The notes under the pieces: generated by a model
What the model saw: only the letters and a program-made list of their open reading frames with translations
Database searches by the model: none
What the model was told of the DNA's origin: nothing
Program-made: the position numbers and the translations under genes
Origin: Lactiplantibacillus plantarum
Lineage (GTDB): Bacteria > Bacillota > Bacilli > Lactobacillales > Lactobacillaceae
Reading direction: 5' to 3'
Assembly: GCF_014131735.1 (NCBI RefSeq)
Contig: NZ_CP039121.1
Coordinates: 806,001 to 870,000, forward strand
DNA length: 64,000 nucleotides
Shown here: positions 1-9,426 of the stretch, one piece after another
Layout of the letters: each line of letters starts with the position of its first letter
How positions within the stretch are numbered: the stretch's first letter is position 1

Positions 1-1
1 G

Positions 2-346
2 GTAGCCGCTGATTCGATGGCAGCAGTGAACGGACTAAACACGGTAGCGCCCGCGACGAACAGTTATGAAGCATCACGGACTGACGATCTGTTCAGTAAT
101 GCCGCAGAATCGACTGTTAGTGAACAACAGCCTGAAGCGAGTGAACAGTTATTACTCGATACTGCTGACGCGTCAGAACGTAAACCCGCCGCTGACTTGC
201 AACATGTTGAGCAGCATCAGCTGGTAGATGACCTTAAGGTGGAGTCACAGCACGTTGATACTCGTGCTGTGACTAGGGCGGATGAGGATGAAATGTCTGG
301 TAACTTTGGCGTTGATTGGCACTTTGATGCCAGTGCAGGCCGCTGA
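2..346 (+). pseudogene. 5'-truncated, out-of-frame N-terminal part of a surface protein
   Basis: An open frame enters from the window edge and stops at 346. It encodes a Ser/Thr/Glu/Asp-rich segment ending in the motif GNFGVDWHFDASAG. This motif resembles GIKWHFDADSG in the next gene (about residues 155-165), where it opens the BspA-type domain. The frame stops just as that domain would begin. The downstream surface-protein frame overlaps it by 65 bases in another phase. The simplest reading is a frameshift or recombination scar that cut a larger surface-protein gene in two. The true start and signal peptide would lie upstream of the window. Confidence 0.5.
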
Positions 347-3200
347 AGAACAGTATACTGATGAGATTGTCAATCAATCTGATGATGAGCATGCGAATTC
401 TGATCAGGTCAGTGTACCGGTCACGGATCAAGTTGACAGTGAGACCCCCGTTCCGTCAGACGAACATACTGCAACACTTGATACGCATCCGAACCAATCG
501 ACAACTGATGATTCTGAACAGCCAGTTAGTGCCGACGAGCAGTCGCAAGATATTGACACGGATAGTACTGCAAAAGTCTTGTCGTCGCAGCATAAAACAG
601 AAACCATCAATGAGCGGGGAAGCGGTGATTTGGCTGGCGTGATTCGAAATCCAGAACGCCCACATCTCACGGATGGTTATCGCAACGATGATATGGAAGA
701 CGATGACTCGATGGCCGGCATCTGGGGTGCTGGTTACAACGCCGATGGCATTAAATGGCATTTTGACGCGGATTCTGGTGTGTTAGTGTTGGACGGTGGC
801 GATATTTACGATTGCTATGGGGATAGTCCGTGGCAATCAAAATCGTGGGTGTTACAAATAGTTAAAGTTGTGATTTCAAAGCCAATTCGCATTATAGGTG
901 ATAGTGGGGGCTTCTTTGAAAATTTGACGAATGTTGAACACTATGAAGGGCTTGAAAAAATTGATGTTAGTTCTGCGACGGATTTAAGATATTTCTTTTC
1001 AGAAAATACGCATGTTAAGGAGCTAGATTTGAGCAGCTGGCAGGTGGGAAATGTGACTGATATGTCTTGCCTGTTTTTCAATTCTCCAGGGACTAGCCAA
1101 CTAACGACAATCAATATTTCAGGGTGGGACACTCGTCGAGTAAGTGAAGCGGACTACATGTTTGGTCCCAATGAAAAGTTAACTCGTATTATTGGTATCG
1201 AGAATTTGAACTTTGAAAGCCTAAAAGAAGCAGGCGGTTTGTTTATCAAAACGGGGTTGTCGGAGCTAGACTTATCCAAATGGAAGACTGATAGCCTTGA
1301 CAATATGGCTGCTTGGTTTATGGACATGCACAACTTAACCAGTGTTAAATTCGGGTCTCAGTTCAAAACAGATCAGGTTACTTGGATTCATTTGCTATTT
1401 TCAGGATGTTCCAATTTAACTGAGGTGGATCTATCTGGTTTTAATTTGCATCGCGTTGAACAAAATCTCGACATGTTTGCGGGATGTGAGCGTCTACAAA
1501 AAATTACACTTGGTCCGGATACTGATTTGACGCCAGCCAAAATCGAGTCGGTTGGGCTAATGGACATTGAAGCTAATGACCAATATACCGGTTACTGGAT
1601 AAATGTAGCCAATCCCCAGCAACGGTTAACTAGTGCTGAACTGATGAATCTGTATTCAGGAAAAAATACGCCGATTGGAACCTACATCTGGGAAGCAAAC
1701 CAAGCAGTTATCGATGCCAACGACATTACCCTGGAAGTTGGCGATGATTGGAACTGGACGGACAGTATCGAGAGTTTAACCGACCAATTTGGTCAAAAAG
1801 TCGATGTTCAGGCCCTCTATGTGGCTAATCCCCAGGCTGTGAAACTATCGGGTGACCGAGTAAATACAAGTCAGCCGGGTACTTACCAGGTCACTTTCAA
1901 GTATGCAGGTAAGACGGTCACTGCTTTGGTGATCGTGAAAGCTGACCAGACAAGTTTGACTGTCCATGATACAGAGTTACACGCTGGTGGCACTTGGCAT
2001 GCGCAGGACGGTTTTGACGGGGCGACGGATAAAGACGGTCACGCCATCGACTTTAACGATGTGACGATAACAGGTGAAGTGAACACCATGGTTCCGGGTG
2101 ATTACCAGATTACTTACACGTATGGTAGTCAGACGCAGACGATTACTGTAACTGTTAAGGAAAACCAAGCCAGTTTGAACTTATATCAAAACCACGCAAC
2201 GGTGCATACGGATGGGCAGGGAACCAGTACTTGGCAGCCCCAAAGCAATTTTCAGAATGCCACTGATAGTGATGGTCAAACGTTAGACTGGTCGGCCATT
2301 GAGGTCGTTGGAACGCCAGATTGGACTACAGCCGGGGACTATCGGTTGACGTATCAATTTACTGACAAGACTGGTCAGTTGGTGACGGCAACGATGACGG
2401 TAACGGTGGTTATCGAGGAGGCCGACGAACAGGCGGAATCCCAAAGCGATTTACAGATTCATGATTCAACTATTACTGTCGGTGAGTCGTGGCAACCAAG
2501 CGATAATTTAGTCTTGGCTACGGATGTTAATGGCGGTGAATTGTCGCTTGCTGACCTAGTCGTAACTGGCACGGTCGATACTAATCAAGCCGGTGTTTAC
2601 CAGGTGACTTATCAGTATACGGATGCGAGTGGTCAAGTTTTCACTCGCGTGGCAACAGTCACGGTCGTTGCGGCGAGCGATGGCGATACGAATACTGAAC
2701 AGCCAGGCGCTACCAATACCAATGACGATGTGAACGGCGGCTCGACTGGAAGTATCGATGGTGATGATCAAGCAGAAATACCTACGGATGATGCTGACCA
2801 GATGGAGGGTGATGCGGCTGACGTTGATGCAAATGCAGTTATTGATGACGCAACACCCGCGGTTGGCACGAATCATGGAAAGGGTGCGGATCGTAATTCT
2901 GGCATGCAAACGACGGCTAATGGGGCTAAATCAGTAGTCACTTCATGGCCGCATCGGAGCCAGACGTCCAACACAGTTAGTTCACAACACGCGCAAACTA
3001 TCGTTGCCGGTCATCATCAAGAATCACGGCCGACTGAATCAGCTTCGGTAGCTGTTCAGCCCGCAACGGCCAAACTCGGCACATCGGCTTTACCGCAAAC
3101 TGGTGAAGCGCCAAGTCGTGCAAATGTGATGGGAACAGTGCTATTGGGGTTGACCATGTTCGGTAGTTGGCTCGGATTTCGGCGTGTGAAACGCCATTAA
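282..3200 (+). CDS. LPxTG-anchored surface protein with BspA/DUF285 and Ig-like repeats
   Basis: 972 residues as read from 282. An acidic low-complexity stretch (about 20-140) is followed by DUF285/BspA-type leucine-rich repeats (about 150-445, units such as ELDLSSWQVGNVTDMS). Four bacterial Ig-like repeats follow (about 478-800, each with GTYQVTF or DYQITY-like strands), then an Asp/Thr-rich spacer. The C-terminus is a sortase signal: LPQTG at 937-941, a hydrophobic segment and an RRVKRH tail. It should be covalently anchored to peptidoglycan and exposed, probably for adhesion. The first 20 residues look like a short signal peptide (MRMK, hydrophobic core, VQA-A). However, no good ribosome site precedes 282 and the upstream frame is also surface-protein-like, so expression from this start is doubtful. 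Confidence 0.8.
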   Translation: MRMKCLVTLALIGTLMPVQAAEEQYTDEIVNQSDDEHANSDQVSVPVTDQVDSETPVPSDEHTATLDTHPNQSTTDDSEQPVSADEQSQDIDTDSTAKVLSSQHKTETINERGSGDLAGVIRNPERPHLTDGYRNDDMEDDDSMAGIWGAGYNADGIKWHFDADSGVLVLDGGDIYDCYGDSPWQSKSWVLQIVKVVISKPIRIIGDSGGFFENLTNVEHYEGLEKIDVSSATDLRYFFSENTHVKELDLSSWQVGNVTDMSCLFFNSPGTSQLTTINISGWDTRRVSEADYMFGPNEKLTRIIGIENLNFESLKEAGGLFIKTGLSELDLSKWKTDSLDNMAAWFMDMHNLTSVKFGSQFKTDQVTWIHLLFSGCSNLTEVDLSGFNLHRVEQNLDMFAGCERLQKITLGPDTDLTPAKIESVGLMDIEANDQYTGYWINVANPQQRLTSAELMNLYSGKNTPIGTYIWEANQAVIDANDITLEVGDDWNWTDSIESLTDQFGQKVDVQALYVANPQAVKLSGDRVNTSQPGTYQVTFKYAGKTVTALVIVKADQTSLTVHDTELHAGGTWHAQDGFDGATDKDGHAIDFNDVTITGEVNTMVPGDYQITYTYGSQTQTITVTVKENQASLNLYQNHATVHTDGQGTSTWQPQSNFQNATDSDGQTLDWSAIEVVGTPDWTTAGDYRLTYQFTDKTGQLVTATMTVTVVIEEADEQAESQSDLQIHDSTITVGESWQPSDNLVLATDVNGGELSLADLVVTGTVDTNQAGVYQVTYQYTDASGQVFTRVATVTVVAASDGDTNTEQPGATNTNDDVNGGSTGSIDGDDQAEIPTDDADQMEGDAADVDANAVIDDATPAVGTNHGKGADRNSGMQTTANGAKSVVTSWPHRSQTSNTVSSQHAQTIVAGHHQESRPTESASVAVQPATAKLGTSALPQTGEAPSRANVMGTVLLGLTMFGSWLGFRRVKRH

Positions 3201-3297
3201 ACAACGTGCTCGAAATCGTAAGGACTGAATAAAAGTGATTACGGTGATTGTGATTTTCGGTATCAGCGTCAGGATGATGTGTCGATAACAGTTAATA

Positions 3298-3344
3298 AAA
3301 GAAACGCTTCAAGAATTAGTCATGAATTCTTGAAGCGTTTCTTT
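3298..3344. terminator. bidirectional terminator hairpin
   Basis: Perfect 20-bp inverted repeat (AAAGAAACGCTTCAAGAATT and its complement) around a 7-nt loop, with A and T runs at its ends. It lies between the convergent surface-protein and flavodoxin genes and can serve both. Confidence 0.85.
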
Positions 3345-3371
3345 GTTATTCACTCAATCAAACTAGTCAGG

Positions 3372-3818
3372 TTACTGAACTTTAGCAACGAGTTGTTCAG
3401 TAAATGCATCCAGGGCTTTTACATCATCAGCTTCTGGTGCAAGGTTAACGAACACGTCCTTGGCACCCTGAGTAGCTCCAGCCTTCTTTAACGCGTTACT
3501 GAAATCGGTGACGGCACGGCAATAATCATCATCATAGAAAGTATCGCCAGAGCCGGCACAGCCGTAAATCTTACCGGTTAAATCCAAATCCTGTAAGTCC
3601 TCGTAGAAGTCGAGTCCCTCTTCAGGGAGGGCGCCCTCATCGTAGGTGTAAGGGACGACAACACAAATATCAACATCGTTGAATTCAGTTGCGTCGGCTT
3701 GCGAGATTTCTTCTTTGGCAACATCGACCCCAAGTTTTTCGAATTTTTCAGTAATAATATCGGCAACGTCTTCGTTGTTACCGGTAATGGTAGCAAAAAT
3801 AACTTTCGCAGTAGCCAT
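3372..3818 (-). CDS. Flavodoxin
   Basis: 148 residues, the usual size of a short-chain flavodoxin. The N-terminal phosphate loop ATITGNNEDVA (residues 9-19) matches the T/S-x-T-G-N FMN-binding motif, and an acidic surface (YTYDEGALPEE, GSGDTFYDDDY) follows at the positions of the flavin-edge loops. Flavodoxins carry one or two electrons between soluble reductases in the cytosol. The start is supported by GAGGAG 7 nt upstream. Monocistronic between two terminator-like regions. The redox partner cannot be told from context. Confidence 0.9.
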   Translation of the reverse strand: MATAKVIFATITGNNEDVADIITEKFEKLGVDVAKEEISQADATEFNDVDICVVVPYTYDEGALPEEGLDFYEDLQDLDLTGKIYGCAGSGDTFYDDDYCRAVTDFSNALKKAGATQGAKDVFVNLAPEADDVKALDAFTEQLVAKVQ

Positions 3819-4050
3819 ATGAACTCCTCGCTTTCAAATATCTTGATAAGCCGATTATAGCAGAGTTTTAACCTTAATTTAAGGTATTGGGCAGTTATTC
3901 ACAAATCCGCTTGACCAGTGGTTTCTCAGTAGCCAATTCCATGCTATAATTTAACTATTAATGGTTATTTTACCGAAATTGATAAAAATTTTTGGTCGGC
4001 GCTTAACCAGGAATCTAATGTAAATTATAAATTGGCGAGGAGCGTTGGTT

Positions 4051-6198
4051 TTGTCTAGAAAAAATAAAAAAGAAGGATTGGGTAGACGGCTCTGGAATTC
4101 GATTACTGAGCCAATTCCCGACGATGATAGTACTGAACAAGATAATGAACAGATCCCCTTGGCCTATGATCTGAAAGACTCGGCCGCATCAAAGGCGGAC
4201 GAAGCCGAAGCAAAATCAACGGTCAATATTCCCCGCTCGACGGCGAATAACAGTGCCGAAAAGCAACCTGTTGACGCAGTAATTGAACCAGAAAAGGTGG
4301 CTAAAAAAGCGCGCCATTCCGGAGACGATCGCCAGGCTGTAAAACAATCGGCGGCACCCGTCAAGCATGGGGCGACTAGTGCGGTTAAGCAAAAAGGCTC
4401 GGCTGGTTCTCAGTCGTCGGCAAAGGCGGAATCCGCGCAAATAACTAAAAAGTCCGCCGCAACTAAACCGGCCTCAACAGCAAGTCAGGCGGCGCCAAAG
4501 ACGGCCAGCGCGGTCTCATCACAGGCAGTAAGTGACCAGCGTTCCAAGCACGCAGCTTCGACGACAGCTAGTGCGGCTCAATCGGCACCAGCGCGGGCCG
4601 CTAAGGAAGCGTCACAAGCAACCAGCACCGCAGTGTCTGATCAGAAGCGTGTGGCTAAAACAACAGCAAGTACCAAGGTTCATCAGTCGGCGGCAACGTC
4701 GGAAGTTCCAATGACGCGGATGGCCCGGCGTGCTAGTCAGGAAGCTGCCAGTCAGGCCAAGACGCACAGTCAACAGTCTAGTGCTTCGACATCGAGTGCC
4801 GCGGCCGCCGCATCTGCGGTAGCACAATCCACGGCCCCGAAGTCCACAGCCCCCAAGTCAGCGACATCAAAGGCTGCTGTATCTCAGGCCACGGCCACAA
4901 CCGCTAAGGATCCGCAAGCGACTGCTGCTAAACAGCCGAAGGTCGAAAGGCGCATCCCAGCTGATCATATTCCACCGGTTGCTCGTAAACAGCAACCGCG
5001 GATTGCGGTCAAGGGGACGGAACAAGCGGATGATGACACGCAGCCTGAGTTACCATTATCACGTGAAGAGTTGTATGGTGATCAGCAGCCCAACGGTGGC
5101 AAGCAGCCCAATAAGCCAACCATGTCACGGGTCGCTCGGCACGAAGAACAGCGGGTACCACATGATGATCAGCCGGATGACGACCGTGACTTTTCTGAGT
5201 TAGAAACGGATGAAAAGAATCCACATCTTAAGAAGCCAGCTCGGCGCTATAACTGGAAGTTGATGTTGGCTGGTGTTGCGATTCTGGTTGTTGCTGCTGG
5301 TGGAGCTTTCTTCATGTGGAACCATGGGCAAGCCACTCAAGCTGCGGCACGAACCAATGCGGAAAAGATCGTGGACCAAGTTTATACATCATCAGCCCAA
5401 CGGGACTTGCGGGCGAGTGCCTCAAGCTCGACTTTGACCAAGTTGCAAAATAATATTGATAATATGAAGGATTCAAGTGAAAAGACCCGTTTGCAGAAAC
5501 AGCATGATACGGCTGCTAAGATGTTGACGGTCCGGACTAGTTACCAAGATTTACGCAACGCTAAGGGGTTACTTAAGACCGACGTGACCATGGACACCAT
5601 TACTAAGGGTCAGCAACGGTTGACAACTGCTGGCTTAACGACTAGTAAGCCGTACTTTGCTAAGAAGTATGATAAGTTGTTTACGACAACGGGAAAAACG
5701 GTTAAGAAAGTGGTCAGCTATGATGCTGATTTCCAAAAATTATATAACAAGAAAAATAAGCTCAAGGCTTCGACCCCGTCAACGACAGTCGATAAAGTAC
5801 TTGCAAACCTGAAAGCTTATCGCAAAAAGTCGCAGTTAGCGGCCAATGATTACCAGAAGTTGATTACGGATCGCAAGAAGTTGGCGAAAGCGAATAACGC
5901 ATCGTCTTCAGCCTCAAGTTCGAGCACGTATAGCTATAGTGAACCAGAATCATCGTCGAGTTCATCATATTCGACTTATAGTGAAAGTAGTGACAACAGT
6001 AGTTCGGCTTCAACGCATAGTTATAGCAACGATACGGACACGAGCTCGGCAACGTCGAGCTCAAGTACGCCTAGCTACAGTTATAGTGCAAACACCGATA
6101 GTAGCTCAACGACGAATTATGGAGATACGTCTTCAACAACGACCGGTGGCACTGCTTCTTCTACAGATGGTTATAGTACGGCAACGGGCAATAATTAA
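4051..6198 (+). CDS. mapZ: MapZ-like cell-division site protein (Ala/Ser-rich, single TM)
   Basis: 715 residues from a TTG codon at 4051. GAGGAG at 4037-4042 lies 8 nt before it and only 2 nt before the alternative TTG at 4045. Order of parts: a basic start, an approximately 400-residue cytosolic region rich in Ala, Ser, Thr, Lys and Gln, one membrane span (about 402-422, LMLAGVAILVVAAGGAFFMW), a helical extracellular domain (about 425-620), then a tail of about 95 residues that is almost all Ser, Thr and Tyr. This layout and the helical outer domain resemble MapZ/LocZ, which places the FtsZ ring in streptococci and lactobacilli. The Ser-rich tail could be glycosylated or lie along the wall. 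The MapZ assignment rests on architecture and family feel; confidence is moderate. Stand-alone gene with its own terminator. Confidence 0.65.
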   Translation: MSRKNKKEGLGRRLWNSITEPIPDDDSTEQDNEQIPLAYDLKDSAASKADEAEAKSTVNIPRSTANNSAEKQPVDAVIEPEKVAKKARHSGDDRQAVKQSAAPVKHGATSAVKQKGSAGSQSSAKAESAQITKKSAATKPASTASQAAPKTASAVSSQAVSDQRSKHAASTTASAAQSAPARAAKEASQATSTAVSDQKRVAKTTASTKVHQSAATSEVPMTRMARRASQEAASQAKTHSQQSSASTSSAAAAASAVAQSTAPKSTAPKSATSKAAVSQATATTAKDPQATAAKQPKVERRIPADHIPPVARKQQPRIAVKGTEQADDDTQPELPLSREELYGDQQPNGGKQPNKPTMSRVARHEEQRVPHDDQPDDDRDFSELETDEKNPHLKKPARRYNWKLMLAGVAILVVAAGGAFFMWNHGQATQAAARTNAEKIVDQVYTSSAQRDLRASASSSTLTKLQNNIDNMKDSSEKTRLQKQHDTAAKMLTVRTSYQDLRNAKGLLKTDVTMDTITKGQQRLTTAGLTTSKPYFAKKYDKLFTTTGKTVKKVVSYDADFQKLYNKKNKLKASTPSTTVDKVLANLKAYRKKSQLAANDYQKLITDRKKLAKANNASSSASSSSTYSYSEPESSSSSSYSTYSESSDNSSSASTHSYSNDTDTSSATSSSSTPSYSYSANTDSSSTTNYGDTSSTTTGGTASSTDGYSTATGNN

Positions 6199-6248
6199 TT
6201 TTTCTGGGTAAACAAGACCAGTAAACTTGATGATCGTCTGAAAATTTA

Positions 6249-6294
6249 AAAACCGGCCAGCTTAATTAATTCATAATTAAGTTGGTCGGTTTTT
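6249..6294 (+). terminator. Rho-independent terminator after the MapZ-like gene
   Basis: Long stem AAACCGGCCAGCTTAATTA paired with TAATTAAGTTGGTCGGTTT (with G-U pairs), followed by a T run. Confidence 0.85.
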
Positions 6295-6458
6295 GGTCGT
6301 TAGTGACTGATCGACTCGTGTCAATAACCTGGGAAGCGTGCAGGCAGGTGAATATCCGAGCTGGTTAGCCATTAGTTCCACTAATTGTTACCATTCAAGG
6401 AGTGTCCATTATCTGGGGCGAATGACGACCGGTTTGCGGTAACTGGCAGACACAAAAG

Positions 6459-6477
6459 TGATGTAAACGGGACATCA
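6459..6477. promoter_or_regulatory. Possible operator dyad before the NADP oxidoreductase
   Basis: TGATGT-7 nt-ACATCA is an exact 6-bp dyad about 55 nt before the start codon at 6532. The rest of the gap 6199-6531 holds only the terminator at 6249 and no open frame that looks real. The regulator is unknown. Confidence 0.3.
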
Positions 6478-6531
6478 ATGTTAGAATGTAAATATAAAAT
6501 TAATTATAAAGTGAGAGAGGCGTGTTTTGAT

Positions 6532-7104
6532 ATGGAAATCACAATTTTTGGTAAGGGCAACATGGGGCAAGCAATTGGTCATAATTTTGAAATCGCTGGG
6601 CACGAGGTCACTTATTATGGTTCCAAGGACCAAGCCACAACGCTCGGTGAAATCGTGATCATGGCGGTACCTTATCCCGCTTTAGCTGCGCTGGCTAAAC
6701 AGTACGCGACTCAGTTGAAGGGCAAAATCGTCGTTGATATCACGAACCCCTTGAATTTTGACACGTGGGATGACTTGGTTGTTCCAGCTGATAGTTCGGC
6801 TGCCCAAGAATTACAGCAGCAACTACCAGATAGTCAGGTGCTCAAGGCTTTCAATACGACTTTTGCGGCGACGCTTCAGAGTGGGCAGGTCAATGGTAAG
6901 GAACCAACAACCGTGTTAGTTGCTGGTAATGACGATAGCGCCAAGCAACGCTTCACCCGCGCCTTGGCTGACAGTCCGTTAGAAGTGAAGGATGCAGGTA
7001 AGTTAAAGCGGGCCCGTGAGCTTGAAGCGATGGGGTTTATGCAAATGACATTAGCAGCCAGTGAACAAATCGGCTGGACCGGTGGCTTTGCGGTTGTTAA
7101 ATAA
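6532..7104 (+). CDS. NADPH-dependent F420 reductase-like oxidoreductase (Rossmann fold)
   Basis: 190 residues from ATG 6532, with AGAGAGG upstream. An upstream extension in the same frame has no ribosome site and looks non-coding. The N-terminus MEITIFGKGNMGQAIG is a GxGxxG nucleotide-binding loop, and VVDITNPLNF (about 78-87) is typical of the family named NADP oxidoreductase, coenzyme F420-dependent. Lactobacilli lack F420, so the partner is probably a flavin or another small substrate, with NADPH as the reductant. Cytosolic and monocistronic. Confidence 0.75.
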   Translation: MEITIFGKGNMGQAIGHNFEIAGHEVTYYGSKDQATTLGEIVIMAVPYPALAALAKQYATQLKGKIVVDITNPLNFDTWDDLVVPADSSAAQELQQQLPDSQVLKAFNTTFAATLQSGQVNGKEPTTVLVAGNDDSAKQRFTRALADSPLEVKDAGKLKRARELEAMGFMQMTLAASEQIGWTGGFAVVK

Positions 7105-7144
7105 TTGGTCAACGATTAAACCCAATTAGGTTAGTTACCGATTG

Positions 7145-7183
7145 GCGATGCTCGGGAGTGCGACTTTCGAACATCGCTTTTTT
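7145..7183 (+). terminator. Terminator after the NADP oxidoreductase
   Basis: GCGATG and CATCGC pair across a 21-nt interior that may extend the stem, and a T run follows. Confidence 0.6.
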
Positions 7184-7379
7184 GTTGGTATTTTGTGAGC
7201 CGTTTGTCAGCAGTAGCGTCAAACATTGTGATTTAAACCAAACTGTGGGCTAAAAAAGGGTCAGCCTAACTTACTGGCCAATCTTAGCTAATATCCGGTT
7301 GTGGATCATTACGGTTCAAGTGAATGATAGTGGTATGATAAAAGTATTGATCAAGAAATTAGAAATGGGGTAATAAGTT

Positions 7380-8330
7380 ATGCCAATGGTATTGATGGCT
7401 CAAGCAACCAAACCTGAACAGCTGCAACAGTTACAAACCACTTATCCGGACTGGACGTTCAAGGATGCGGCGGCGGTCACGGCGGCCGATTACGACCAAA
7501 TTGAAGTCATGTATGGTAATCATCCGTTATTAAAGACGATCCTAGCGCGGCCAACCAATCAGTTAAAGTTTGTACAGGTCATTTCAGCTGGCGTCGATTA
7601 TTTGCCATTAAAGGCATTGCAAGCGGCCGGGGTGGTGGTTGCGAACACGAGTGGTATTCACGCCGATGCGATTAGTGAATCGGTCTTAGCCGCGATGTTA
7701 AGCGTAGTCCGGGGGTACCATGCGGCCTGGCTGAATCAGCGCGGGGCACGGCAATGGGCCTTGCCAATGACGACATCTACCTTGACCGGGCAACAGTTGT
7801 TGATATATGGCACGGGCCAAATTGGGCAATCGTTAGCGGCTAAGGCTAGTGCGTTAGGCATGCACGTGATTGGGGTCAATACGACCGGTCACCCCGCTGA
7901 TCATTTTCATGAAACAGTGGCATTTACCGCGACGGCTGACGCGTTAGCAACGGCTAACTTTATTGTCAACGCTTTGCCATTAACGCCAACAACGCATCAT
8001 TTGTTTAGTACTGAATTATTTCAGCAGACCAAACAGCAACCGATGTTGATTAATATTGGGCGTGGTCCGGCGGTTGATACTACAGCGTTAATGACCGCCC
8101 TGGATCATCATCAACTCAGTATGGCAGCGTTGGACGTTACTGAACCAGAGCCATTACCGACGGACCACCCGTTGTGGCAACGAGATGACGTGCTGATTAC
8201 GCCACATATTTCAGGTCAAATTGCCCACTTTCGGGCGACCGTTTTTCCAATCTTTGCGGCGAACTTTGCACAGTTTGTCAAAGATGGCACGCTGGTACGT
8301 AACCAAGTGGATCTGAATCGTGGTTATTAA
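7380..8330 (+). CDS. D-isomer-specific 2-hydroxyacid dehydrogenase
   Basis: 316 residues, the size of the D-2-hydroxyacid dehydrogenase family. The NAD-binding loop GTGQIGQSLAAKA lies near 141-153. The three catalytic positions are recognisable: Arg in NIGRGPAVD (about 228), Glu in DVTEPEPLP (about 258), and His in ITPHISG (about 280). It should reduce a 2-oxoacid to the D-hydroxyacid with NAD(P)H in the cytosol; the substrate cannot be named. The start lies after a weak TGGGG-type site. Monocistronic, ended by a perfect hairpin. Confidence 0.88.
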   Translation: MPMVLMAQATKPEQLQQLQTTYPDWTFKDAAAVTAADYDQIEVMYGNHPLLKTILARPTNQLKFVQVISAGVDYLPLKALQAAGVVVANTSGIHADAISESVLAAMLSVVRGYHAAWLNQRGARQWALPMTTSTLTGQQLLIYGTGQIGQSLAAKASALGMHVIGVNTTGHPADHFHETVAFTATADALATANFIVNALPLTPTTHHLFSTELFQQTKQQPMLINIGRGPAVDTTALMTALDHHQLSMAALDVTEPEPLPTDHPLWQRDDVLITPHISGQIAHFRATVFPIFAANFAQFVKDGTLVRNQVDLNRGY

Positions 8331-8357
8331 TTGAATATATGTAACGGTAGCGGCAAT

Positions 8358-8402
8358 GTAAAAGCCGGTTGTGACTAGGACTTAGTCACAACCGGCTTTT
8401 AC
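8358..8402. terminator. Bidirectional terminator
   Basis: Perfect 20-bp inverted repeat, left arm GTAAAAGCCGGTTGTGACTA, loop of 5 nt, T-rich right end. It lies between the convergent dehydrogenase and transporter genes. Confidence 0.85.
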
Positions 8403-8427
8403 TGGTTTCATAATTATGAGTCATCGT

Positions 8428-9354
8428 TTATGGTTGCTTGAAATTCTCTGCCGTGCGATCATTGGGACCCTGCCCAATAGCCAAAATAAAGACGGTACTA
8501 ATAATCAGGACACTGCCCAGAATGTCGAGCCAACCGAAGCTGACACCGAGTAGAACCACCGCAATGATGGTTGCGGATAAAGGTTCAAAAGCGTCTAGTA
8601 GACTGACAACGGTTGGCCGGATATATTGCAAACTTTGCAAGAAGAATAGGAAAGCTAACAATGTTCCAAACAGCACAACAAAGGTCAACTTGCTGATATT
8701 AAGCATAGTCAGTGGAATATGGATTGACCAGACTGGCTGAACGATGTTAAACAAGATACCCCCTAACAACATTGACCAGGTGTTGACGGTCATTGGGTCG
8801 TACTTAGTAAGTAGTTTGGTTGGTAGCAAGGTATTCGTAGCGGACGAGACCCCCGATAAGAGTCCCCAGATCAACGCCCAGACGGAGATGACTAGGGTCT
8901 GAGGGTTGCCGTGAGTCACGAGCAAGAATGAGCCCAGTAGTGCACAAATAATTGCAAGGCCTTCTGCACGGGTCGGCAATTGCCGATGAGCGACTAGCAT
9001 CCACAGAGCAATGAACACGGGTCCCATGAATTGTAGAATTGTTCCGGTCGCCGCGTTACTAGCTTCAACTGCTAAAAAGTAGGTGAACTGAACCGGCATT
9101 AGACCCAATAGTGTGTAGGCCACGATCTGTAGGAGATCGCGGGGTTGACGCCAAATCGACCACAAATCAACATGGGTCAGCAAACTGACCAGTAATAGTG
9201 CGATTCCGGCACCCAGCATGCGAATTCCCGTTAACCAAATAGAATTAATATCGGTCGTATCAAAAAGTGTTTGTGCGACGGCTCCGGAAATCCCCCAGAA
9301 GGTCGCACTGATACTAGCAAGAAAGATACCTTTGAATTCCCGACTGACTTGCAC
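8428..9354 (-). CDS. EamA/DMT-family membrane transporter
   Basis: 308 residues from GTG at 9354, chosen because GAGGAGG stands 9 nt before it. An upstream ATG at 9393 in the same frame would add 13 residues spanning that ribosome site. The protein is almost entirely hydrophobic, with about ten membrane segments in two EamA-like halves (motifs such as FWGISGAVAQ near the N-terminus and PVQFTYFLAVEASNAATG at about 92-109). DMT proteins export or import metabolites such as amino acids or nucleotides; the substrate is unknown. It is followed at the same strand by no close partner. Confidence 0.85.
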   Translation of the reverse strand: MQVSREFKGIFLASISATFWGISGAVAQTLFDTTDINSIWLTGIRMLGAGIALLLVSLLTHVDLWSIWRQPRDLLQIVAYTLLGLMPVQFTYFLAVEASNAATGTILQFMGPVFIALWMLVAHRQLPTRAEGLAIICALLGSFLLVTHGNPQTLVISVWALIWGLLSGVSSATNTLLPTKLLTKYDPMTVNTWSMLLGGILFNIVQPVWSIHIPLTMLNISKLTFVVLFGTLLAFLFFLQSLQYIRPTVVSLLDAFEPLSATIIAVVLLGVSFGWLDILGSVLIISTVFILAIGQGPNDRTAENFKQP

Positions 9355-9426
9355 AGCAAACCGCCTCCTCAGTAAAATCAACTTAACCTCCATTGTACAT
9401 GATTTTGCTGAGAAAAGGGGAATCGG

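Noticed and set aside
6385..6531. N-terminal extension of the NADP oxidoreductase frame back to 6385
   Set aside because: No ribosome site at 6385, composition is unlike the protein, and a Rossmann start (MEITIFGKGNMG) with its own AGAGAGG begins at 6532.
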